NCBI GenBank assembly: GCA_016618085.1
Contig: JABLTG010000047.1
Location: forward strand, 1 to 64,000
DNA length: 64,000 nucleotides
Reading direction: 5' to 3'
DNA from: Neovahlkampfia damariscottae
Taxonomy: Eukaryota; Heterolobosea; Selenaionea; Neovahlkampfiida; Neovahlkampfiidae
The notes beneath the pieces were generated by a model, which ran no database searches, had not been told where the DNA came from, and was given only the letters and a program-made list of their open reading frames with translations. The translations under genes and the position numbers were made by a program. Positions 21,692 to 32,630 of the stretch are shown piece after piece; the stretch's first letter is position 1, and every line of letters begins with the position of its first letter.

Positions 21692-23936
21692 ATGACCACA
21701 GAATCAGATGAAACCACAATAACTGTTGAAACAACTGAAAATGTACCATTTGAAAAAAGTGATCAAATTGAAGAGAAATTAAAAAATATGGAAGTACATC
21801 TTTATAAAGGTGAAAAAATAGAGTTAAGAGATAACTCAGTTTTTGAATTTGATGGAAAATCATGGAATCAAGGTGCTTTTATAACAACAAATTATAGAGT
21901 TTTGTATTATTCAGGAAAGTTTGATAAAGCACCAACACCAATTTCTTTACCACTTTGTTCAATGCATAAACTGGAAAAAATTGGTGGAAAAACAACAAGT
22001 AAAGATATGGCTTATGCTGTTGAAATATCAATGAAAGATGGAAGAGTTTTAAAATTTTCATTTTTACCAAAGAAAAATACAAGAGGAAAAATTGTAAAGT
22101 CCATTAAAAAGGAACTTACAACAAAAGATTTTTTTGCTTTTTCCTATGAATATCCTTTAAATAATGATTCAATTAATGGATGGAAAATATTTGATGAACA
22201 ATCTGAATTTGATCGTCAAGGTGCTCTTGAATTTGGTATGTGGAGAATTTCAGATGTTAACGTAAAATTTGCTATTTCAGAAACATATCCAAAATATTTT
22301 TGTGTACCAAAATCAGTTTCAGATTCTGATATTAAAGCAGCTGCACATTTTAGATCTAAAGGTCGTTTACCAGGTAATTTTTAAATTGACATTAATAATC
22401 GTTCAACTAGTTTTGACTTGGTTTGATAAAAATTCAGGTGCTTCATTAACAAGAGCTAGTCAACCATTAATTGGTATAAATATTCAAAATAAGAAAAACA
22501 AAGAAGATCTGTTTGAATAATAACAATTTCTAATATTTTTTTAGTGAATTAATTCAAAGTATTTTAAAGACAAATACCAATCCTAAACTCATAATTTTGG
22601 ATTTAAGACCAAGAGCTAATGCAGAAGCAAATAAAATGTTTAAAGGAGCAGGATATGAAAAGAATTATGATGATTGCGAAATTAGATTTATGGGAATACA
22701 TAATATTCATGTTATGAGAGGTTCATTTTTTAAAGTAATGGAATTATGTCAAAGTGGTGGATATGATCAACAATGGTTATCAAAATTAGAATCAACTTCT
22801 TGGTTGGATCATATTAAACTTCTTTTAAATTCAAGTTTATATGTAACAGAAACATTAGAAAATGAAAAAATGAATATTTTAGCACATTGTTCAGATGGAT
22901 GGGATAGAACTGCTCAAGTATGTGCTTTATCTCAAATAATGTTAGATCCATATTTTCGTACACTTGAAGGTTTTGCTGTTTTAATTGAAAAAGATTGGTT
23001 ATCATTTGGTCATAAATTTCAAGATCGACTTGTAATATTTTCTAATTTTTATTTTTATTTTTATAGGGACATGGTTTTCGAAATTTTAATTCAGATGAAA
23101 GAGGTCCAATTTTTATTCAATTTCTTGAAACATTATATCAATTATTATTTCAATATCCAACTTATTTTGAATATTCTGAAGAATTATTATTATTTGTTGC
23201 AGATGAAATGTATTCATGTAGATTTGGTACATTTTTATGTGATAGATTAAAAGAAAGATTAAATTTAGAATTACCAAAAAAAACTGTTTCTATTTGGAGT
23301 TATATTTTGAATAACAAAAAGAAATTTTATAATCCATATTATGATTCATTAACATCAAAATATACAATTGTACCAGATGTAAGAACATCTTCTATTCATC
23401 TTTGGACTGGTTATTGGTTAAGAGATTCTCATGATCAAAAAGGTCAAAAATTATATTTACCAAATCCAGATAAATTAATGAATAAAAAAGGAATGGAATT
23501 ATATTCAAAATCATTAGAATATGAGGAAATAAAAAAAGTTGAATCAAATAGAAATGAAGAAACTGTTTTAACTTTTCAAACTGAAGTAAAAGAATTAAGA
23601 AATGAATTAGTATCTTTGGTAAAATCAGAAAAAGAATGGAAAGAAAAATGGCAAAATGATACCAAAGCATTATTATCTTTATGTGAAAATCAAAAAAATG
23701 AATTACAAAAATTGAATTCAATTATAATGAATAAAGATGAAAATACTATTAATATTGAAAAAGAAATTGATGATTTAAACAAACAATTTTTATCTGTACA
23801 AGATATTAAAATAAATAGAAGAATTCAAAACAAAATTATTGATTCAGATGAATTATTATTAAATTATAAAACTGAAATTGAAGAATTGAAAAATAAAATT
23901 AAAATTTTAGAAAATCAAGATGAAAATGGTCCTTAA
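21692..23936 (+). CDS. Myotubularin-family phosphoinositide 3-phosphatase, active type (712 aa)
   Basis: Exons 21692..22373, 22411..22510, 22545..23031 and 23067..23936. The N-terminal PH-GRAM domain (~30-140) is followed by the myotubularin phosphatase domain. The catalytic loop reads HCSDGWDRTAQ, an intact C-x5-R motif, so the enzyme should be catalytically active on PI3P and PI(3,5)P2. Downstream family landmarks are SFGHKFQDRLGHGF and SCRFGTFLCDRLKERL. The C-terminal ~110 residues are coiled coil, as in MTMR2-type enzymes, and probably dimerise. It acts on endosomal membranes. The second intron has a GTTTGA donor. CCAATCA lies about 30 bases upstream. Confidence 0.92.
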
Positions 23937-24000
23937 ATTAAAAAAAAAAAAATAAATTTCAGTTTTAACATAAATTGACCAATTATTTTCTTACTTTCTC

Positions 24001-25074
24001 ATGTCAACAAAAACTAAAGAAGAAGAAGAATTAGAACAATTCAAAAAACATAGAGAAGAAAGATTAAAAAGAGAAGCAGAAGAAAGAAATAAAAATGAAG
24101 AAGAAAAAAGAGAAAAATTGACAGGTGAAAAAGTTAAAGATGAAAAAATGTTATTGGACGCAGAAATAGCTACAACTGAAATTGAAAAATGGGAAAAAAG
24201 ATTAAGAGGAAAAATTAATAGAGAAAATGATCATAGAAAACACAGAGGAACTGTATTATTATCACAAGAAGAAAAAGATGTTATTGAACAAGAATTAAAA
24301 GAACAAAAAGAAAAAGCAGAAGAAATTGAAAGACAAAAGAAAAAAGCTTTAGAAGAATTGGAAAGAGTAAGAAAAGAAATGGAAGAAGAAAAAAAAAGAC
24401 AAAAAGAAGAAATGGAAGAATTAGAAAGACTTCAAAAAGAAAAGGAAGAAGAAGAAAGAATTAATAAAGCAAAAGATTATTTTAGAATTGGAACAGAATG
24501 CTTTAAAAAAAGAGATTATGATGGTGCATTAGAAAATTATTCATTGGGTAAAGACAAAAGATTTATTTTTAATACTTATTTAGCACTTGAATATAACCCA
24601 AATATGATTGGTGTTTATTTTAATAGAGGAATTGTTTATTATAATACAAAACAATATGAAAAGTGTATCTTGGATATTTCAAGTTTAGTTTCTTATCAAC
24701 CAGAAAATATTAGAGCATTAACAACAAGAGGTCTATCTTATTATTTTGTTCAAGATTATGATAGAGCTATTGTCGATTTTGAAGAATGTGAAAAAATTGA
24801 TTCAACTTATAAAAAAAATGCAATTTCTTTGATTACTTGTTATTATGAAAATCAAGATTATGAATCAGCAATAAAATATTGTACTGAAATTCTTGAAGAA
24901 GATGGTACAACACCAATTTATCACAGACGTGCAAAATCATATTATCAAATTGGAAAATATCAAGAATCTTTTGATGACTATAATAATGCAATCATTTTAT
25001 GTGAAGATGAAGAAATGATTGAAAGATTGAAAGATGAGCAAGAAGTATTTCCAGGAGTACATTTAAAATCTTAA
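24001..25074 (+). CDS. Coiled-coil plus TPR protein (345 aa)
   Basis: Exons 24001..24547 and 24584..25074. The 36-base intron is a multiple of three with no stop, so it is invisible to ORF finding. Removing it turns an interrupted helix into a standard TPR (GALENYSLALEYNPNM). Residues 1-155 are a charged, Glu/Lys/Arg-rich single helix or coiled coil. Residues ~155-325 hold about five TPR motifs. The overall look recalls TPR co-chaperones, but no family is certain. The ATG lies about 24 bases after a CCAAT box. Confidence 0.7.
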   Translation: MSTKTKEEEELEQFKKHREERLKREAEERNKNEEEKREKLTGEKVKDEKMLLDAEIATTEIEKWEKRLRGKINRENDHRKHRGTVLLSQEEKDVIEQELKEQKEKAEEIERQKKKALEELERVRKEMEEEKKRQKEEMEELERLQKEKEEEERINKAKDYFRIGTECFKKRDYDGALENYSLGKDKRFIFNTYLALEYNPNMIGVYFNRGIVYYNTKQYEKCILDISSLVSYQPENIRALTTRGLSYYFVQDYDRAIVDFEECEKIDSTYKKNAISLITCYYENQDYESAIKYCTEILEEDGTTPIYHRRAKSYYQIGKYQESFDDYNNAIILCEDEEMIERLKDEQEVFPGVHLKS

Positions 25075-25179
25075 ATAAATTATGAATTATTTGATTCCGG
25101 AATTTATATTTTTTATTGGTGGAATAAATCGTATTTTTAGCAAATTATTTTCATTGGACAAAACCAACAAACAAAAAAA

Positions 25180-26050
25180 ATGAAACTTGATTTTTTAGAC
25201 GAAGACTATTCAACTTTAGAAAAAAAAAATGAACTTGTTACAATGATACCAAAAGAAATGTCTTCTAATTTTTTTTCTTTACCTTCAAACTTCAACGTAA
25301 AAAAAAAAAATTTTTTAAATTTTTATAAAACAGGACGATGGATTCAAAAGTCAAATGAAACAAATAAAATTCAATAAAGGAACAACAACACTTGGTTTTA
25401 AATTTAATAAAGGTGTTGTTATTGCTGTAGATTCACGTGCTTCTATGGGAAAGTATATTTGTAAAAAAAAAAACAATATTTTTAAAAATTGAATTCTAGC
25501 ATCACAAAGTGTTAAAAAAGTTATTGAAATCAATCCATTTTTATTAGGAACAATGGCAGGAGGTGCTGCTGATTGTCAATTTTGGGAAAGATATTTAGGT
25601 ATGGAATGTCGATTATATGAACTTAGAAATAAAAAACGTATTTCAATTGCAGCTGCTTCAAAAATTTTAGCAAATATCATGTATAATTATAAAGGTATGG
25701 GCTTATCTATGGGTACAATGATTGCTGGTTGGGATCATTCTGGTCCAAATCTTTATATGGTTGATAATGATGGAACAAGACTTAAAGGTGATTTCTTTTC
25801 AGTTGGTTCTGGTTCAATGTATGCTTATGGTATTATTGATGCAGGTTTAGACGCAAATATGTCTGAAGAAGATGCTTGTAACCTTGGTAGAAGAGCTATT
25901 TATCATGCTACTCATAGAGATGCTTATTCAGGTGGTACTGTTAGAGTTTATTTAATTAGATCAGATGGTTGGATTAAAATTTCAGAAACAGACGCAACTG
26001 AATTACATTATCAATACCAAGATGAAAAATTACAAGCTTTAAAAAAATAA
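25180..26050 (+). CDS. PSMB5: 20S proteasome subunit beta-5 (264 aa)
   Basis: Exons 25180..25296, 25334..25460 and 25500..26050. A 55-residue propeptide ends in NKG, followed by the mature N-terminus TTTLGFKF with the catalytic Thr at residue 56. Hallmarks include [42 protein letters not shown] and [11 protein letters not shown]. This is the chymotrypsin-like proteolytic subunit of the proteasome core. Residues and length match beta-5 across eukaryotes. It converges on the HEPN gene with 14 bases between stop codons. Confidence 0.95.
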
Positions 26051-26064
26051 GATATAAAAAATCA

Positions 26065-26686
26065 TTATTCTAAATCCATTACATCATCTTTTTTAATTTT
26101 TTGTTTTTGATAAATCTCTTTTGACATTTCAGTCACTACCCACTCTTTTATTTTATTTACTTTTTCAACTTCGATTGAAGCTATAATACCTTTTAAAATA
26201 TATTAAAACTGTTATTTTTGATTCATTACCTCTTAATAATCTATAAATTGTATCTAAACAACGATAACAATCTTCATAAGAAAATAAATTTTGATGCGCC
26301 CATGAATTTCCTTTAAATTTGAATTAAATTTTATGACCTACTCCAATATCTAACTTCATGTCTAAAAAATTTTTTACTTTTAATTTAATTTCAAACAAAT
26401 AACTCTTATAATGGGTTGATCCAAATTCTTTGCTAAAAACTTCATCCCATGCATTGAATATCAATTTTATAATTGTAGGTGTATCAAATTCAACAGGGGT
26501 ATTTGATGTAACAACGTTTAAAAACTCATAAACTTTCTAAAATTTTAATTGATGTTTACAAAATACTTCTTCATATTTATCACCATATTTTTTTACAAAT
26601 GTCTTCTTAATGAATGGAATAAAACCTTCATTGAAATATTTCAATGATTTTCCAATAGCGACTTCACAATTAGCAGACGAAGGCAT
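26065..26686 (-). CDS. Small Swt1-type HEPN-domain protein (174 aa)
   Basis: Four exons (minus): 26686..26567, 26536..26338, 26310..26230 and 26189..26065, with introns of 30, 27 and 40 bases. No exon is long, so the gene is easily overlooked. The protein resembles the Swt1-family HEPN domain: IGKSLKYFNEGFIPFIKKTF, then FNAWDEVFSKEFGSTH, and GNSWAHQNLFSYEDCYRCLD with a following TIYRLLRG. Bacterial relatives read VRNRWAHQEPFSxxDxYRALD. HEPN domains are often RNases with an R-x4-6-H active site; here the Arg position appears as Gly, so it may be inactive. The exon 2/3 junction sits at exactly this point, so the residue call depends on the splice model. Function is unknown. Confidence 0.55.
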
Positions 26687-26806
26687 GACGAAAGAATAAA
26701 CCAATAAAATGTATAGCGAAATTTAAAATAAAACTCAAGTATTAATCATTCAATATATTAAGATGAATATTACAAATTTTATTTTGAAATACATTTATAG
26801 TTCAAT

Positions 26807-27124
26807 TTATTTCTTTCCTTTTTTCTTTTTTTCTTCTTCTGTTGGTTCTCTAATTTTATCACACTTGGTGCACATAAAAAACACTTTCTAAGAAAAATAA
26901 ATCAATGAATGATAATAATTTACTCTGTATGGACGCCATTCATGATCACATTGTTTTTGTGTTGTATCATCATCATCCGAGTCATCATTATGATGAGCTG
27001 AATTGAAATGGTCATCTGTAATATCTATTGCAACTTTTTCTTCTTTGGATACTTTAAAAAGTCCAGTCAGAGAAGTGGACAAACGCTTCCCAATACTCTT
27101 TCCTCTTTCTCTTTGCCCAGACAT
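26807..27124 (-). CDS. Tandem zinc-motif protein 1 (93 aa)
   Basis: Exons (minus) 27124..26924 and 26887..26807, with a 36-base intron. A Ser-rich and acidic N-terminus precedes CDHEWRPYR, the intron point, then KVFFMCTKCDKIREPT and a Lys-rich tail. The likely zinc ligands are C-x-H and C-x2-C. It is the first of three adjacent, same-strand paralogues that share this motif and the intron position, so they arose by tandem duplication. No named family is recognised. CCAATCA is about 17 bases before the ATG. Confidence 0.65.
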
Positions 27125-27228
27125 TTCTTGATTTTGTTTGATTGGTCAGAATTGAAAGAGAAAGATTTGTGCAAAAAAAAAAATATATTTTTTATTTCCT
27201 TTGTTTTTTGTTTAATTATTTTTTATTT

Positions 27229-27526
27229 TTATTTTGTATTCCTTTGTGACAAACGTTTGTTTAATTTTTTTTCAGTTGGAGTTGCTTCTCTCAATCCTTC
27301 ACATAAATTACAAATCATGAATGTTTTCTAGTTTAAAATAAAGATTAATTTTTTTGTTTTTTACTTTATATGGTCTCCATTCGTGAGTACATTCTTCGTT
27401 TATATTTTTTTCCTCAGGTTCTTCCTTTTCCATGTATCCATCTCTTGTAATATCTAAATCCAATTCATTTGCTGAGGAATCTGATGATGTGAATATGCCA
27501 CTGAGTAAGCTTTTATTCTCACTCAT
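27229..27526 (-). CDS. Tandem zinc-motif protein 2 (86 aa)
   Basis: Exons (minus) 27526..27365 and 27327..27229, with a 37-base intron in the same place and phase as in the neighbours. The motif reads CTHEWRPYK, then KTFMICNLCEGLREATPTE, followed by a basic tail. The N-terminus is acidic and Ser-rich, with LDLDITRDGY comparable to AIDITDDHF and NLDITNSEF in its paralogues. That is a second conserved stretch, (L/I)DIT. CCAATCA ends about 5 bases before the ATG, one of the shortest leaders in the window. Confidence 0.65.
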
Positions 27527-27652
27527 TTTTCTGATTGGTAAATTGAAATGAATTTGAAGGTGTTTTAATAATTTTAAAAACTGAAAAAGAAATAATTCTA
27601 ATAACCTAAATATATCAATTTCAATTGATTTCAGATTAATTTGACATTCAAA

Positions 27653-27929
27653 TTATTTATTTTTATTTTTCAATTCAATTATCGCTTTTTTTTCTTGATC
27701 AGTTGCTTCTCTCATCACTTCACATTTTAAACATCTCATATATATCCCCTTAAATATTAATTAAATTCATTTTTACTTTATACGGTCTGTAGTCGTGCTG
27801 ACAAGAATCTTTGTCATCAAATGTATGTTCAGCAAATTCACTGTTTGTTATATCCAAATTGGTGTCTTCAGCCGAACAACTAGAATCAGAATTCATAAAA
27901 GAAAATGATTCACTTATTTTTTCCGTCAT
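27653..27929 (-). CDS. Tandem zinc-motif protein 3 (82 aa)
   Basis: Exons (minus) 27929..27777 and 27748..27653, with a 28-base intron at the shared position. The motif reads CQHDYRPYK, then GIYMRCLKCEVMREATDQE, and a Lys/Asn tail. The acidic N-terminus includes NLDITNSEF. A reading extended nine codons upstream begins with TTG and crosses the CCAATCA box, so ATG 27929 is used. It is the most upstream of the triplet in the direction of transcription. Function is unknown; the conserved R-P-Y and R-E-x-T around the Cys/His ligands suggest a binding surface. Confidence 0.65.
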
Positions 27930-28016
27930 GTTTCTCTGATGAAATGATTGGTTCAAAAAAATGATTTTAAAAAAAGAAAAATTTTGAATTGTGATATTTC
28001 ATTCAACTTCACCTAT

Positions 28017-28836
28017 TTACAATGAGTCCTCGACTATTATTTGTTCATTTTCATCAATTTCCCTTTCCAATATTTTGATTTCAACATTTTCTAAATCATT
28101 TGTGTATGCCAGTGAGTACAATATTACACAAAATATCATTAAGTATTGATTTAATGCTCTATGAATTGTTAATTTAACAATAATTAAATTACCCCAGTGT
28201 TGCTCTAATGTATGTATCTGGGCAATAAGTTTGTTGTGAAATTGAACAATATAAAAAAGTTAAAATTCCACCTAGAACAGGTGCAATTGGCCATGCAAAT
28301 ATTAATAAAAGAATACATGACAGTTTGTACCATGTCCAAAATGATTTTTTTGAAAAAGTCAAAAAAAAATTGCAAAACATTTGAATAGCAAAAAATACAA
28401 AGAAGATACCTGCACCTGATAAATGTATAATAGTTATGTAACCAATATCTTGTAGTGTTCTTATTTGAACATTTGGTTCTCTTAGAGGTACAATACCTAA
28501 AAACTAAATTAGTATTCTAAAGTGAAAAGGTAAACCTAACAAGAATAAACCAACAGATGAGATGAATAAAGTGGACGAAGAAATTATATTCAGTACTCTT
28601 TTTTTCTTTGATTGATGTGATTTAAAAAGTAAAATTGAAGTAAACAATAGTAAAAATGAAACTATTGATAAAGTTGTGGTAAATAAAAATTTTTCAGGTG
28701 CATGAACACCTGTCTCTGATAGTGGAGGTAAAAAAGAAACGTGTTTTAAAAATAATGAGAGTACTACACAAGTCATTAAAGAAAAAAGTGCCAAAGGACT
28801 CAGTATCAATGGCAGGAAGTGCACAACAATTTTCAT
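28017..28836 (-). CDS. DRAM / Frag1 / Sfk1-family multispanning membrane protein (248 aa)
   Basis: Exons (minus) 28836..28536, 28496..28193 and 28158..28017, with introns of 39 and 34 bases. The first starts GTTTAC, and its frame requires the last of three nearby AG sites. About five to six hydrophobic segments are visible. The family-like features are LSETGVHAPEKFLFTTTLS after the first helix (compare ISDTG..PPE of DRAM/Frag1) and a loop followed by a His-containing helix, DIGYITIIHLSGAGIFF. Members act in lysosomal autophagy (DRAM), GPI-lipid remodelling (Frag1/PGAP2) or PI4P regulation (Sfk1). The choice among these is open. ATG 28836 is preferred because an ATTGGTC box lies about 15 bases upstream. 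Confidence 0.6.
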
Positions 28837-28968
28837 TCTCCAAATTTGACCAATAAAAAAAGAAGAGAATTTGTCAATTTTTAAAGTTTTGATTAAACTG
28901 ATTTTTATGAATTTCAAAATATTTTCATTTTTTTTTTTGCTTTCAATTTTTTTTTAAAGTTCAAAATT

Positions 28969-29220
28969 TTATTCCATCATGTTGTTAGTTTTCAATTCTT
29001 CTCTAAGTTGTTTTGTAAAATCATCATCAACATCCTAAAGCCATTAAATAAAACATTTAATATTTACCTCATCCCAATCTTCTTCCCATTCTTTTGTATC
29101 TTCTGGTTCTTCTTCGTTTTCGTTCCAATCTTCCTTTTCGAATTCTTCAAATTCATCATCTTCAAGAATATCTATTTCTTCTTGTTTATTTTTATTTGTT
29201 TCAAGGGTTAAACTGCTCAT
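28969..29220 (-). CDS. SEM1: 26S proteasome subunit SEM1/DSS1 (72 aa)
   Basis: Exons (minus) 29220..29068 and 29034..28969, with a 33-base intron. The two acidic boxes that define DSS1/SEM1 are both present: DDEFEEFEKEDWNE and EWEEDWDEDVDDDFTKQL, the latter followed by REEL. Length matches (human 70, yeast 89). The protein is intrinsically disordered and helps assemble the proteasome lid; it also serves the TREX-2 and BRCA2 complexes. This is the second proteasome gene within 4 kb of PSMB5. CCAATCA lies about 35 bases upstream. Confidence 0.93.
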
Positions 29221-29302
29221 AGTTGTTTTGTTTTTTTTTTGTTACAAAATATTCTGATTGGAGAGTAAAAAAAGAAAAATTCCGCCAATAAAAAAAGAAA
29301 AA

Positions 29303-30868
29303 TTATTCTTTCAATTCTTTTGTTGATGAAACTTGTTTACAAGGGCAAATTCGAATACCATCAATTTTTTTTTGAACATTACATTTGAATTGTGATTGAT
29401 CTGATAGAAAACATAGTGCAGATGAAAAATTTGGAACAAAAGGACCAAACCTTTCATTACCAATTAAACATTCATTACATTGAAATCTAGACTTCATGAA
29501 CTCACATGAATTTGCAAACTGAATTGATTCTTCTGAACATTTTAACAATTGTTTTTCACAAATTTGATTGCAAGTTGAATGTGTTTCTGAAGCAATCAAT
29601 CTAACATTCAATTTATCCATTAAAAATGCTCTTTCTTTTGACCTGATAATTGATTTTGATTCAATAGATTCTCTTCCAATGAATTTTATTGCATTTTGAA
29701 CGTGAGGTTCATGACAAGGTGACATTAAATATTTTTGACATTTATCTGTATCAAATCTGTCATACAAATAATAATAATGATGATTACTTCCCTGAAAGCA
29801 TTTTATTGGCTTATCTTTTTTAATTAAAAGATTATACCTAAAAGTGAAAGAATGTCTACCAACTATGTGTGAATAAGGACTCCACCAACGTGGTAAATGA
29901 GTTGAATATATTTCAGGTTTATCAATATTCATTGCTTGATCCTTTAACCTTTGAATAAAAATATTTGAATCTCCTGCTTTTAAGAACATTCCAGAAAATT
30001 CAGAACCAATTTTGATTGTTAACCAATGATGTCGAATTTTAAGAGACCAATAATAAATTCCAACAAAATTATGAATTGAATGATCACATATTTTCCATCC
30101 TTCATCTAAAAATAAATATGATTCATATGGTTGAAATAATGTATTGATTTTCTTCAACATTCCAATAAAATATTGATTCTCTTCTATAATTTTAAGATTT
30201 TCTTTCTTTTTGACTTTGTTTAATATTTTCAATTCATTCAAAGTATCATTTGAATATTTCAAATTTTCTTTTTGATAAATAATTAAACTCAAATTCTCGT
30301 CTTGGAAATCCAAATTTGTTATATCTTTTTTACTTAAAGCATAAAAATGATATTTAACATTAATTGATTTCAATTTTTTTGAAAATGAATGAAAAGTTTC
30401 TTTTAATAAATTTGTATCTTCAAATTTAATAACAAAATTCATTTTCAAAGGAACATTTGAATTGATATCAGTTGGAAAGAAATTATTAACATCTGGACCT
30501 AATTCAACATCTCCTTTTTTCATTTTTTCTTTTAAATCATTTATATTCTTTATATGATTCTCCTCCATTTTTTTTTCTCTTCTTTTCTAAAAAATTATGA
30601 ACTTATAAAACGACTTTACACATTCATTATCAAGTTTTTCAGATATATCTGAATGTCTTTTTTCAAAATTTCTTAATACTTTTGCTGTTGTATGTGATAA
30701 TTTGGTTAACTTTGATATTGATGTTTCAAATTCAGTTGATAACTTGTTAATGTGTGAGTTTGATTCTGTTTTTAAATTTGATATATGTGTAAATAAATAA
30801 TATTGAGTGAATGAAAGATAAAGAAATAAACCAAGAAATAGTAGTTTGGTTAGAAAAGTAGCATTCAT
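29303..30868 (-). CDS. Type II membrane protein, probable Golgi glycosyltransferase (510 aa)
   Basis: Exons (minus) 30868..30620 and 30586..29303, with a 33-base intron. A short cytosolic tail and one signal anchor (KLLFLGLFLYLSFTQYYLF) are followed by a coiled-coil stem and a large lumenal domain. The lumenal part has the look of an N-acetylglucosaminyltransferase: SYLFLDEGWKICDHSI may be the acidic motif region, with SPYSHIVGRHSFTF downstream, and the C-terminal ~100 residues contain about ten cysteines in a C-x3-C, C-x2-C pattern. GnT-IV and GnT-V are candidate relatives, but I cannot confirm either. It shares a 35-base divergent promoter with the zinc-ribbon gene. Confidence 0.5.
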
Positions 30869-30903
30869 TGGACCAAACCAATTCAACCAATAACAAATTT
30901 TTT

Positions 30904-31233
30904 ATGACTTTGTGTGATGAATGTGTACCAAAAAAACAAAAAAGATTTGAAGAAAAAGATTGTCCAAAATGTAAAATAAATGAGATTGTAGTTGGTGAAA
31001 TATGTAGATATTGTTCATACAAACTTCATATTTGTTCAGTTTGTCAACAACCACTTCCAATTGATACAGTTGAAATATTTCAATGGAAGGCAGTAAATAC
31101 AAAATATTAATTATATTTGAAATAGATTATTGCATTGACAATATTAATTATAATTGTAATATCTTTATTAATTTATAATCTTTATTCAATTTTTCAAACT
31201 ATGGATTTAAAAGGAAAAAAAATATTAAATTAA
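30904..31233 (+). CDS. Zinc-ribbon protein with a C-terminal membrane helix (98 aa)
   Basis: Exons 30904..31092 and 31126..31233, with a 33-base intron. The first exon encodes a compact Cys-rich module: C-x2-C at the N-terminus, then CPKCKINEIVVGEICRYC and ICSVC, a spacing resembling the C-terminal zinc-binding part of CRIPT. The second exon adds an uninterrupted hydrophobic helix (ALTILIIIVISLLIYNLY) and a basic tail, giving a tail-anchored topology that CRIPT lacks. It may therefore be a membrane-tethered zinc-ribbon protein of unknown role. CCAAT boxes in the 35-base divergent gap serve both this gene and the glycosyltransferase-like gene. Confidence 0.6.
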
Positions 31234-31253
31234 AGCTAAAATAAAAGACAGTT

Positions 31254-32542
31254 TCAAAATCTTTTATTTTTGTGCAAAGAAAATTTTTTTTCAAATTTTG
31301 AGACATCTCTCCAAACATCTTTTAATGACATTGGTAATACAACAGTTTGAGGTGATCTTAAATCTTCATCTTTTTCCAACTAAAAAATTTAAAAAATTTC
31401 ATTTTACATAATTTTTCACATTTTTTTTCCACATTACAATTAATTTTTCAATTACAGCATTTTTATCTTGAGTTAAACCTCTTTGAACCCAAAAAATATT
31501 TCTATTAAAAATTTAAATAAAAAGAGGAATTTCAAACGAATCAACTTTTTCTAATAAATTTTTGATTGTTTTATAATAATATTCATAATAGTATTCATGT
31601 AATTTTTCAATTCTATCTTCAATTTCATCCATAGTTGTCAATACAAAAATCCAAATATTTCTTCTTTCAAAAAATTTATCATGTCTTATTGAATGATTCA
31701 AATTTGTTTGTGAATATTTTTTTTGTAATTTTTTCATTTTTGATTCAATATATTCTTTATTATCTTCCAGTTGATGTGACAAATCAATGGAATGTGTAAA
31801 AAATATATTCTTTTGATTTTGAGCTTCTAAAACAAAAGAAACAAGATGATGTAATATTTTTAAAGAACAATCAGCTAATTCTAATGCAAAAATAGAAAAT
31901 GAATATATTAATTCACTTTCTTCTTCATTCTTTGGTACTGTAATATTTGATAATCTAACACGAAATTGATATTGATATGATGATGGAAGTAAATCAACAA
32001 AATTATTTCCTCTTTCTTTGATAAGAAAAATAAATCATTATTTCAAAATACCTTTCATTTCAAATACAAAATTGACCCAATCACTAAAATCATATTTAAT
32101 TGTTCTTTGACTCATAGGTATATTATCTGTTGAATATTCTGACTCCGATTCTTCTTCTGTTTCTTCGTTTTCTGTTTGTTCTGTTTTTAATTTCTCTTCT
32201 TCTTTTACAACTAATTTTACAATATCTTTTTGTTCAGATAATTGATCAATGACTGGAACTAATTTGGAGAGAATGAATGTTAACGTTTTTCTTACCAATT
32301 TCTACTAGAAGTTTCGTTGACATATCCTCTAAAAATTGTTCATTATTCGATTCATCATTCTCAAGTTCATGAATAAAAGTTTTTAAGAGTTTTTGAACTG
32401 ATTTTTGGTCATTTTCAGAGTCAAAATAATTTTCTAAATCCAAAGAGGTTTGGTAGAGTTCATTTACTAAATTATTAATTCATTGAAATCACTTACCATA
32501 GTCAAATAAGGCTTCTTTTTTTTCCAACAATTCATCAGTCAT
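31254..32542 (-). CDS. Six-exon helical protein, function unknown (373 aa)
   Basis: Exons (minus) 32542..32497, 32466..32296, 32258..32052, 32015..31538, 31501..31408 and 31379..31254, with introns of 28-37 bases. The fourth intron has a GTTTGA donor. All phases agree. Residues ~1-120 are acidic and helical, with a Glu/Ser-rich stretch. The remainder is a mostly helical, aromatic-rich region around SDWVNFVFEMK and NIWIFVLTTMDEIEDRIEKLH. I recognise no family. It ends 20 bases from the convergent zinc-ribbon gene and starts from a CCAATC-containing promoter shared with RRP9. Confidence 0.6.
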
Positions 32543-32630
32543 TCTCTAACGTTCGGTTAAAAATTAGCGTTTGATTGGATTTTAAAATTCCGCCAATCAA
32601 TACTCACCTTTGTTGCAAATTTTTTTTATC

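Noticed and set aside
30904-31110. Soluble 68-residue CRIPT orthologue
   Set aside because: An intron at 31093 leads in frame to a membrane-helix exon ending at 31233, 20 bases from the next gene, which fits local spacing better.
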